From: Xiphydria camelus
Taxonomy: Eukaryota > Arthropoda > Insecta > Hymenoptera > Xiphydriidae
Assembly: GCA_963678675.1 (NCBI GenBank)
Contig: OY783194.1
Span: forward strand, 8,485,744-8,549,743
DNA: 64,000 nucleotides
Direction of reading: 5' to 3'
Part shown: piece after piece, positions 56,130-64,000 of the stretch
Layout of the letters: each line of letters opens with the position of its first letter
Numbering within the stretch: position 1 is the first letter of the stretch
Translations under genes and position numbers: made by a program
The notes under the pieces: model-generated
Databases searched by the model: none
Told to the model about the DNA's origin: nothing
What the model saw: the letters and a program-made list of their open reading frames with translations, nothing else

Positions 56130-58836
56130 ATGGAGTAAGTTTAAATGTACAAATATTATATTACGCAATTAAGAGCATAAATGTGAGTTGTAACCTTCCT
56201 ATGGCTTGCTGCAAGCTCGCCACACAAAGGTTAGGACTGTTTGTTGCTGTATCGAATCATCGAAGATTTAGTGAATTAAAGTTCTAAATTATTACAGAAA
56301 TAACAAAAAAAAATCCAGAGCGCCACCACGGAAAGCCAAACAATATGAGTACATGGTGGACTTTATGGTGCAGAATAAGCACATCGCCAATCATAAATTC
56401 GGTGCCTCGTTTCATGATAAAGAGGATATTAACAAGGGACGGAAGACACTTGTTGAAGTGCTAATTAAAGGGGGGCCAGTGAAAACTCGGGACTCATGGG
56501 AAAAGATAAATATATATTAGCAATATTTTTTTTGTCTCTACTCACTTTGTGAATGTACAATACTAACACACACTTAATATGTACTTTAGACATGGAAAGA
56601 CAGTAAAACTAACGCAAGTAAAAAATTTGGAAATCTCCGACGTCAGAGAGCCAAAACGGGTAATAAACCACTGATGGATGAAATTTGTAAGGGACTTAAA
56701 GACGTTGAGAGGAAAATAATATCCATTCTCGGTCCTGATTACACAATCTGGGTACAGATATTTCCGAGCCTTGGCCAAAAAATGATGTAGGTATTGCTTA
56801 ATAAAATGTTAATCTGATTCTATTTGTCAGTTGTATCCAGATGGTTGATTTATAATTGATCTATTTGTTTTTAGGAATCTCTAAGATGTCTGATGAGTGG
56901 TGAGGGAATGGATGTGGAAAACACTTTGGAGAATGCAGGTTTGTGTCTTTGTGCCTTATCTATATGACTGTATTTAAAATAAATAAGTACAATTATTATT
57001 ATGAAGCACCAGACTATGATGACACATCTTTACAAATGATATATTAGATATGCTCATATTTGTTGAAGGAGGAGAATTATGTACTTGTATTGGATCCACC
57101 TGAAAATTTGGAAAGAGTAGCAACTAACAACGGGCCATCAGATGCTGCAAGTACAATATTTGCACCCACTCCTTCCACATCTATAGCACCATTAAATTCA
57201 CCGATACCGTCAGCTTCTAAAACTCCACCATTCACTCGAACTGTATCGACGACTACCAAGAGGAAGTCTACCCCCATGGACAGACCTAATGCGAAGGTTT
57301 CCAGATTTAGTAAGTTCATAGTCACCAATGTTATAAGTAATTAAAATATTGTTATTGCTTCCTAACACAACCATTTAATGTATTCTTACTATTTTTAACA
57401 GGAAGCAACCAAGAAAAGCTGGAAGTCCAGTTTACAGAAGCGCGCGTAAGGAGTTTAGCTCTCTACAGAAGCTTCATATCGAAGCAGAGTCAAGCCATGT
57501 CAAGTCGGCCTCGAAATTTCCACTAAATCGCGGATTTCGAAAATAATAACTCTATTACGAAGGGAGTATGGCACTTACGTTACCGTATTAATATTTCGTG
57601 AAAATTCCGTTATTTGTTAATGTTATTAACAATCAAACTTTGAAGCGCGATTAAAATGAAAAATCGTTTTCTCTTAAACTACTTTAGACAATTACTTAAA
57701 ATTTTGCACGCTGATAAAGCAATGTTTACACTATCGAATAAATATTTGCTTGAGGTGAAATTGTTTAAAAAAATGAATTTTGCATTAATTTTTTTAAAAC
57801 AATTGCAATTTTTCATGCGTTCTTCACGCTATAAAAAATGGAACTTACATAAATTCATGCGGCAAACGTTGGCCTTTTATAATCTGCAAAGAGAACTTTG
57901 TACTTTTTCTCCATTCCGGAGATACGAAATTGTTTGTTACGCGGTGCGCTCGTAGATCGGCAAACTGACAAGAAAACTGTCTATGTTTGCCAAACTCAGA
58001 AAATCATGTTCATGCAAGTTCAAACGGTTTTTGCTCAAGTTTGCGCGGCCATCAAGTTGCCGCGGACGCCAGTAGCGGAGCGCGCCACGCGATCTACGAG
58101 CGCACCGCGTAACAAACAATTTCGTATCTCCGGAATGGAGAAAAAGTACAAAGTTCTCTTTGCAGATTATAAAAGGCCAACGTTTGCCGCATGAATTGAT
58201 ATAAGTTTCATTTTTTTATAGCGTGAAGACCGCAAGAAAAATTGCAATTGTTTTAAAAAAATTAATGCAAAATTCATTTTTTTAAACAATTTCACCTCAA
58301 GCAAATATTTATTCGATAGTGTAAACATTGCTTTATCAGTGTGCAAAATTTCAAGTAATTGTCTAAAGTAGTTTAAGAGAAAACGATTTTTCATTTTAAT
58401 TGCGCTTCAAAGTTTGATTGTTAATAACATTAACAAATAACAGAATTTTCACGAAATATTAATACGGTAACGTAAGTGCCATATTCCCTTTGCAATAGAG
58501 TTATTATTTCCGAAATCCGCGATTTAGTGGAAATTTCGAGTCCGACTTGACATGGCTTGACTCAGCATTAAAGGTAAATTTCTTTTGTATTATTTGCACA
58601 TTCAAAAAGTTTCAATATGCACAGTGAATTATTCTAGCTGTCGTGGGTGCTCATTCTTGTCTCGTTTTTGTCAGGTCAGTGCTGATGCTTTAATGAAAAT
58701 GGCACTCAACGACGAAAAGCGGCTGAAGATGGAGGAAGAAAAACTACATATTGATAGAGAACAAATTAAGGTGTTGCAAGCTGTCTGCAGTTTGCTGGAG
58801 AAAGCAACAGAAAAACAGTGTTGTATTAACCTTTAA
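56130..58836 (+). pseudogene. Myb/SANT (Zeste-type) DNA-binding protein gene, seven exons, broken
   Basis: Exons: 56130-56134 (ATG GA, donor GTAAGT), 56298-56505, 56590-56790, 56875-56938, 57007-57309, 57402-57486 plus 58568-58573, and 58675-58836. Exons 2-3 encode a Myb_DNA-bind_5-type domain: QYEYMVDFMVQNKHIANHKF, LIKGGPVKTRDSWEK, TWKDSKTNASKKF, LRRQRAKTGN. Then a spacer rich in T, S and P, and a charged coiled-coil end (RLKMEEEKLHIDREQIKVLQ). Such nuclear proteins bind DNA as regulators, or serve as the second protein of PIF/Harbinger elements. Lesions: a one-base loss in the A run at 56306, the exon-2 donor reading AT instead of GT, TAG at 56788 and 57045, and a 1.08-kb MITE in exon 6. 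Exon boundaries were read by eye. Probably dead, but lesions in homopolymers could be sequencing errors. Confidence 0.7.
57487..58563. mobile_element. 1.08-kb palindromic MITE in exon 6
   Basis: Inverted arms of about 450 bp (GAGTCAAGCCATGTCAAGTC ends), flanked by AGCA on both sides (57483-57486, 58564-58567). The loop near 57950-58110 has its own inverted pair. The mirrored open frame MKNRFLLNYFRQLL in both arms is a palindrome effect. Confidence 0.85.
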
Positions 58837-58839
58837 ACG

Positions 58840-59417
58840 GAACTCTGTCGAAATACTACGTTAACGTTACCCCGCGGTCTGTCAAACCGCTATTTCGTTT
58901 AAAGTGTTGTATTCATTGGTTTAAGTAGAGGAATTTATATCTTGTCATTACATGGTCAAAGGGTTAGTTCTGAGGGGCAAGGAGAGGGGATAAGTGTCAA
59001 ATATTGAGGATAACATTTTTAATTCATCTGATTCAAGAATGTAGTCTGAGTCTGAATCAGAGAGAATAGGAGTTATCATCAGTTTCAAAATTGTCCCCGG
59101 TCTCTTCCTCAAAACACATTTTTACTTAGTGTTTGTAAAATAAAATTATAATTCCATAATTCAATGAACGAAAAAGAAGTTATGAGAAGTTGATTATTGA
59201 TAATGGATAATAATTAATTAATTAATAATTAATTAACTTGTTAATTATAAAGGAATATTTTATACTTACGAAATAATCAACACTCTGATACCACTGCACT
59301 CTGAACTGCACTGTCACACGGTGTGTTATTGAGATTATAGCATCCGTCAAAAACGTGCGAATTTAATTACACTAACCGTACGGGCCGGTCTGACAAACCG
59401 CTGCATTTTCAATTTAA
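58840..59417. other. no recognised gene; paired GCGGTCTGNCAAACCGC words
   Basis: GCGGTCTGTCAAACCGC at 58874 and CCGGTCTGACAAACCGC at 59392 are near-palindromes. Minus-strand text near 59050 (SDSDSDYILESDELK in a shifted frame) is acidic like the start of a piggyBac transposase, but too short to call. Confidence 0.35.
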
Positions 59418-59834
59418 CCCTTCCTTGCCACACTTCTATAGAATCACGTACTTGCCACACTGGGGTTGATTTACACCCCAGCGAGAAAAATTGTTATGAC
59501 AAACAAATTATTGCATATTTGTACTTGAAAATTTTATCAGCTCTTCTTAAGGCTGTTGGCCCGTAACTGATCACTTCGATATATTTTTAAAAATTGTTTA
59601 TGGTAGATAGTTCAAAAAATTAACTACAATATGAGCACAACCCGACGACAATTGACCGTCTCAAACTTTAATTATAAATTTTTGAAAATAATTAAATTTA
59701 CATGTGTTTAGACAGGATTTCATCTATTTTAATTTTTTTTTAATCAACGGCTCGACATTTTTCAATGAAATGAAACATATAGTGTAGAAAAAGTATCAAT
59801 GAATACAGAAAAAAAAACGAAATTAATTGACCGT

Positions 59835-61066
59835 TGTAGGAGGGGTAATATGTACAGAGCGCGAATAAACTAGGAACTAAGGTTTATTCGTGATCTGGGA
59901 TACAAAATGGTAGCGTAAGCGTGTGGAAAGAGAAGATCCCAGGAGGGATCGAGCTCGGAGAAGCGTCGGAGGGGGCTGCCGGTCGGGCTGCTCGTAGGCG
60001 GTGCGGGTCGTCCTCAGGAACGGCTGCGTCGGTCCTGGCGTGCCGGAACTGCTCGAAGGCGGTGCGGGTCGTCCTCAGGAACGGCTGCGTCGGTCCTGGC
60101 GTGCCGGGGGCTGCTCGCGTCCCGGGAATCGTCGTCAGGCCGGAGGCGAAGGTAACTCGTCCGCGTAGAAGGTCGCCGGGTAGGCGAGGCGACGTGAGAA
60201 CGTCGGCTGGAGCGGCGAGGACGCTAGGGTGTTCGTGGAGCGAAAACTGCCGCTAGCGAACCTCAAGCCGGGACGGCGTAGGGCCGTCAGAGATCTGCGC
60301 GCGAGAGGGTGTTCGCTGAGCGAAGACTTCCCTCTCGGTTGCTCGAGAGTCGATCGGTGAACCACGAGAGCTGCGATGTTCGCTGAGCGAAAACTGTCGC
60401 CGCTCGTGTGGAGGCCGTTCGACTACTAGGGTGTTCGCTGAGCGAAAACTTCCCTAGGGCGTTCGACTGAGACTTCCGAGGGATAGTGGTGTTCGCTGAG
60501 CGAAAACTTCCACTACCGTGACTCGAGATGGTCTGGCGGCGATGGCTCGCCGGCCGTCTAATATACCCCGTTTGCGGACCTTGCCGAAAGCCCGCTGATG
60601 ACCGATGACCGTTAGGTCCTCGGATGACGCGTCCTAACTACCTGCGCGTCCCTTATGACGCGCTCGGGGCTGTCTCCAACCCTTGAATCATCGGCAGGCT
60701 GACGCATGCCGACTCGGCTGCGATCCACGCGTTACACCGTTTGGTTATCGAGAAATAAGTAGAGAAAGTTAATTTATTTTGCTCAATGGCCGGGACGACT
60801 GATTTAAGAGCGCCAACTTGACAACAGAACACAGAGCACAGCCTAAACGAGGTAAGGGAGCAGACGAAGAGGTAGAATAGAACGCGAGAGAGACAGACTG
60901 CGCGCGGTTGTCACGATCGCCACCGTCTGGCGTTACTTATATGCGTACGTATTCATGTATTCTACTTTTAGGTGTGCGTGAGTAGAACGAGACTGTACCT
61001 CACCAAAACTTTTTGCTTCAACTCAGACCTTTTACTGAGCGTAACGCCAACCCAGAGCGTCCAACA
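59835..61066 (+). mobile_element. candidate solo LTR (1.23 kb)
   Basis: Starts TGTAGGAGGGGTA and ends CCAACA, near-inverted termini of LTR type; a second copy starting TGTTGGAGGGGTA is at 20090. It contains a 60-bp tandem duplication (GGTGCGGGTCGTCCTCAGGA at 60001 and 60061) and five copies of the hairpin word GTTCGCTGAGCGAAAAC. No matching target duplication was found, so the right edge is tentative. Confidence 0.5.
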
Positions 61067-61101
61067 TTTTTATGTGTATCGTCTCGGGCCAACAACCTTA
61101 A

Positions 61102-61204
61102 GAGCGTACTTTAAAAGACCGTGTAACTTGTATAGCCAGAACTTAAGATGAAGTATGCGAAAAAAATAAAATATAAAAATTACACGGTCTTTTAAAGTAC
61201 GCTC
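61102..61204. mobile_element. 103-bp TTAA MITE
   Basis: GAGCGTACTTTAAAAGACCG and complement at the two ends, flanked by TTAA on both sides. The other end of the host element (59552-59575) reads CTTCTTAAGGCTGTTGGCCC without it: the empty site. Confidence 0.85.
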
Positions 61205-61510
61205 TTAAGAAGAACTGATAAAATTTTCAAGTACAAATATGCAATAATTTATTTGTTATAACAATCCTTCTCGGTGGGGTATAAATCAACCCCAGTGTGG
61301 CACAAGTACGAATTTTACCATGGGGTTGTTTCGAACCCCAGTGTGGCAAGTAAGGGTTAAGACAATTTCTGCGATTTATCCATAGAAAAAATGGAAAACT
61401 CCGTGTACGTGTTGGAAATGATGAAAGATGAAGCTACTAATTTTTAAAATTTTTTCATTCAAAATTATAATTAATTATACACCCGAACAGTTTAAGGGGT
61501 TACACCACTT

Positions 61511-64000
61511 TTTTTTTAGGAGGGGGAAATGCTGTTTACGCACACCCGGACTGGGCAATGTCCGGGTAGTGTGGGACTCGAGACACCCCGCCGCAGTATG
61601 TTTGCCTGCGAGTGCAATACGGGGGCCCCCTACCGACTAAAACCTAACCTCCATCCAAACATCCCCTGTCCGAGAGCACCTGGAAACGGCCAACAGGCCA
61701 TACAGCAGGATACTCCCGGGGGGGGGGGGGGTATGAGCATCAGCTCTCCAAAATCTTTATCGTGCCCACGACGACGGTAAAGGCGCAGGATATGCGCTGC
61801 CACTATTGCGTCATATGACATGACGCTTCTTCGGGATAACTTGGGGGGGGGGGTCAGAGCCACCACGGGAGAGGGGAATACGCACAGTCCACCCCCCACA
61901 GGGTGACTAAGCCCAGCCCACAACGTGTCTCATCCGGTAGTACAAAACCATTTTAACGTGCCGACAAGCGTATAGCCACCGGCCAAGAAAGGCGAGGGGA
62001 CACCCCACCCACAAGGCACGGTTGTGTCGGTACGCGTCGTCACCGTAGGGGTATGTTTGTCGCAGACCCAGATAAAATGGCCAGCGTCAAGGGGCGGCAA
62101 CAAGCCGGATTCAGAGAACGCGTCCCGAGTTAATATTGGTCGACGCGGCGGTTACGACCCACAGCCTCTCTCGTGCGCTCGGCTTCCTCTTTTCTAGTCA
62201 GGACTGACTTAGAGAAGAGGGCCACAGTGGACCATGCTTCCCGGCATTCTACCATGCGGGGGAGCAGCCGTTCCCACGTCACCTCCACCCAGTTTATCAG
62301 GGCACACAACACCACCCTGTCCTGTTGCCAGGCAGGGCACTCACCCAGCGTGTGTTCTGATGAATCAAACTCGGCCTCACAGTGGTGGCATCGAGGAGTC
62401 CCTTCCCGGTTTATCCTTAAAAGGAACTCCCCAAAGCACCCATGTCCACTCATGAGCTGAGTCATGTAAAATGACATCAGCCCATGTCTGCGGTCCAGCC
62501 ATAGGTCGAAAACTGGCAGGATGGCCTCGCGTACCCTCGCACCAGGCAGGTTTTCACCCTGCAAGGTCAAACGCCACTGCACCCGGGTGAGTGCCTTGGC
62601 CGCCCTCACTATGTCGCGCTTGCTCTCCGGCAAGTCCTCTCCGCGCTCTCTCAGGACCTGGACCCTGTCGTAGACCCGACGGAGGCATTCCGCCAAAAGG
62701 TGGAGCGGTGGGATCCGCGCCAGCAGCAATGTCGCCTCCAGGGAGAGCGTACGATACGCTCGAATCACCCGGAGGGCCATTTTGCGCTGGACGGCTAACA
62801 GCGGGCCCCGGTAGGATTTGTAGGCACTCAGGCGATGACTCCACAGCGGAGCGCCGTAGAGTATCACCGAGTGCACCACATTGACGTAAAGACGCCTCCT
62901 CGTCTCCCCGGGTCCACCCAGGTTCGGCAGTAGCCTCCAAAGCGAACACGCGGCCTTCTCGGCCTTCGCCCTCACATACTCAAAATGTGGCTTGAATGAC
63001 AGGATCCTATCGAAAATAACCCCGAGGTACCTCATCGAGGGCTGGACCACGACGTCCTCTCCGCCAACGAAAACGGTTACACCCTCCAGGCGCGCCGCCG
63101 CACCGAACCACATCGCTACCGTCTTAGCCGGGGCGATCTTCAGCCCAAGCTCCTGGATGCGGAAGGCGACCACACCCACCTGCCACGCCGCCAGAAGGGA
63201 AGCCCTCCTGGGATCACTGCAACGGGCCAGGGCCATCGCATCGTCCGCATACGCCACTACCCTGCACCCGTGCAGGATGTCCGCCTCCAAAGCATAGTCG
63301 TAGGCGATGTTCCACAGGAGAGGCCCCAAAACAGAGCTCTGTGGAACACCAGCCCGGACCTCGCAAGTGTGAACGGCCCCATCCTCACCCAAGAACCTGA
63401 TCGAGCGTTCGTGGAGATAATCTTGCACGATGGCAACCAGGTACTCCGGTAGCGCCTTCCGCTTCATTTGGGCAATAATGCTCCCCCAGGGCAGCGTGTT
63501 GAAGGCATTCTGAATGTCAATGGCGACAGCCAGAACAACCTCCCCCGCCTCCTTGGCCTCCTCCACGAAGCCCCTCGCCTCGAACATAGCGTCCAAGGTG
63601 GAGAGCTTCGGTCGGAAACCAAATTGACTGCACAACAAGCCTTGCCCTGGGAGACCATTAAGGACCCCCTGGATCTTGTCCACAATGACCCTCTCCAGGC
63701 ATTTGCCTACGTCATCCAGTAGGCATATGGGCCTAAACTTACCCTTGGCTGCCTCTCCAGTCCCCTTAGGGATGAGGACCATATTGGCCGCTTTCCAGAT
63801 GACCGGAAAATGCCCAATCTGGAGACACCTCTTATACACTTTCGCTAGCTCATCCAAAGTCTCCTCCGTGGCCGCACTCCACCACCCAGCCCGTATGCCG
63901 TCAGGCCCAGGAGCCGACGATTTACGCTTTTTGCCAATGAGCGCCCTCCTCTCTGAGAGCGCGTTCATGTAGAGGTCCTCATCACCACCGCCCGGCAGTG
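61511..64000 (-). mobile_element. R1-clade non-LTR retrotransposon, 3' part
   Basis: The minus strand carries a reverse-transcriptase frame, then about 600 bp of 3' UTR with long C runs (G14 at 61718-61731 and G10 at 61843-61852 on the plus strand), and ends in a run of nine A (61511-61519). The 5' part lies beyond the window. No inverted or direct terminal repeats, as expected. Confidence 0.85.
62130..64000 (-). CDS. R1-type ORF2: reverse transcriptase with C-terminal zinc knuckle (5' partial)
   Basis: Copies the element's RNA into DNA at the nick made by its endonuclease. The frame is open from the window edge to the stop at 62130, more than 620 codons, with no break. Visible: KRKSSAPGPDGIRAGWWSA (finger region), IPKGTG and FRPICLLDDVGKCLERVI, GFRPKLSTLDAM, IDIQNAFNTLPWG, GVPQSSVLGPLLWNIAYD, the catalytic YADD (VVAYADDAMALAR), MRYLGVIFD, and a C-terminal CHHCEAEFDSSEHTLGECPAW, the CCHC knuckle of R1-clade elements. 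The N-terminal AP endonuclease and ORF1 should lie to the right of the window. The first ATG seen (63968) is internal. An unbroken frame suggests a young copy. Confidence 0.9.
   Translation of the reverse strand, partial: LPGGGDEDLYMNALSERRALIGKKRKSSAPGPDGIRAGWWSAATEETLDELAKVYKRCLQIGHFPVIWKAANMVLIPKGTGEAAKGKFRPICLLDDVGKCLERVIVDKIQGVLNGLPGQGLLCSQFGFRPKLSTLDAMFEARGFVEEAKEAGEVVLAVAIDIQNAFNTLPWGSIIAQMKRKALPEYLVAIVQDYLHERSIRFLGEDGAVHTCEVRAGVPQSSVLGPLLWNIAYDYALEADILHGCRVVAYADDAMALARCSDPRRASLLAAWQVGVVAFRIQELGLKIAPAKTVAMWFGAAARLEGVTVFVGGEDVVVQPSMRYLGVIFDRILSFKPHFEYVRAKAEKAACSLWRLLPNLGGPGETRRRLYVNVVHSVILYGAPLWSHRLSAYKSYRGPLLAVQRKMALRVIRAYRTLSLEATLLLARIPPLHLLAECLRRVYDRVQVLRERGEDLPESKRDIVRAAKALTRVQWRLTLQGENLPGARVREAILPVFDLWLDRRHGLMSFYMTQLMSGHGCFGEFLLRINREGTPRCHHCEAEFDSSEHTLGECPAWQQDRVVLCALINWVEVTWERLLPRMVECREAWSTVALFSKSVLTRKEEAERTREAVGRNRRVDQY

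Larger units (their letters stand above)
59418..61356. mobile_element. piggyBac-type non-autonomous element, TTAA target
   Basis: Ends CCCTT(C/A)CTTGCCACACT and complement, each flanked by TTAA (59414-59417, 61357-61360). The inner CACTGGGGTTGATTTAYACC and TGTTGGCCCG blocks pair over about 160 bp. Two later insertions lie inside (59835-61066 and 61102-61204). No transposase. Confidence 0.75.

Noticed and set aside
58900..59120. Possible piggyBac transposase N-terminus on the minus strand
   Set aside because: Only a short acidic stretch after an assumed frameshift; no catalytic region or defined ends.
61630..61923. Frames over the G-run region
   Set aside because: They lie in the 3' UTR of the R1-type element and depend on homopolymer length.
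62554..62949. Long secondary frames over the reverse transcriptase
   Set aside because: GC-rich shadows of the real minus-strand coding frame.

Overview
This window is eukaryotic and almost certainly from an arthropod, most likely an insect. The evidence is AT-rich DNA, spliced genes with short introns, TATA plus TCAGT-type initiators, AATAAA signals, and an insect-style transposon mix: mariner, Tc1, a pogo-like DDE element, PIF/Harbinger- and piggyBac-type ends, a Helitron, an R1-clade non-LTR element, THAP and Myb/Zeste-type domains. The order cannot be fixed from the sequence. No bacterial operons, CRISPR arrays or intact functional RNA genes were seen.

Most of the window is a nested transposon graveyard, dominated by elements whose two halves are inverted copies of each other (foldback or long-terminal-inverted-repeat elements). 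Left part (1-9.3 kb): an internally deleted mariner, a 1.6-kb palindrome, two copies of a dispersed repeat carrying a tRNA-like module and a variable 80-bp tandem array, and a composite GGATCC/ATGGCGG foldback. At 9.8-10.1 kb lies the likely last exon of a host type I membrane protein with a poly(A) signal. From 10.7 to 24 kb there are a Tc1 element interrupted by a foldback, a PIF/Harbinger-like MITE, a three-layer nest at 16.0-18.8 kb, a decayed THAP domain, an LTR-like repeat split by an insertion, a 25-bp minisatellite and an 810-bp palindrome.

At 23.9-24.3 kb is a small intact gene (100 aa, minus strand) with its own TATA/initiator and poly(A) signal; its function is unknown to me, with a weak OB-fold-like look. 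From 24.7 to 33.4 kb there are a foldback, direct repeats, a 4.1-kb DDE transposon containing a solo LTR whose empty site survives in the opposite arm, and three head-to-tail palindromic MITEs.

The most striking locus is 35547-44809: a 9.26-kb transposon with 1184-bp inverted ends and a pogo/CENP-B-like transposase. A Helitron (38555-43601) interrupts its last codons, and a 3.4-kb palindrome (38563-41998) sits 8 bp inside the Helitron. Both arms of that palindrome carry what looks like captured, spliced coding sequence with an RG-rich reading frame. A second relative of the transposase is at 51.2-51.6 kb inside an element with tRNA-like ends.

The right part (44.9-64 kb) has more palindromes and foldbacks, a seven-exon Myb/SANT (Zeste-type) gene that is broken by a 1.08-kb MITE and point lesions (56.1-58.8 kb), a TTAA-flanked element hosting a possible solo LTR and a small MITE, and an intact R1-type reverse transcriptase frame running off the right edge. 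Family names are from memory of motifs; no search was run.
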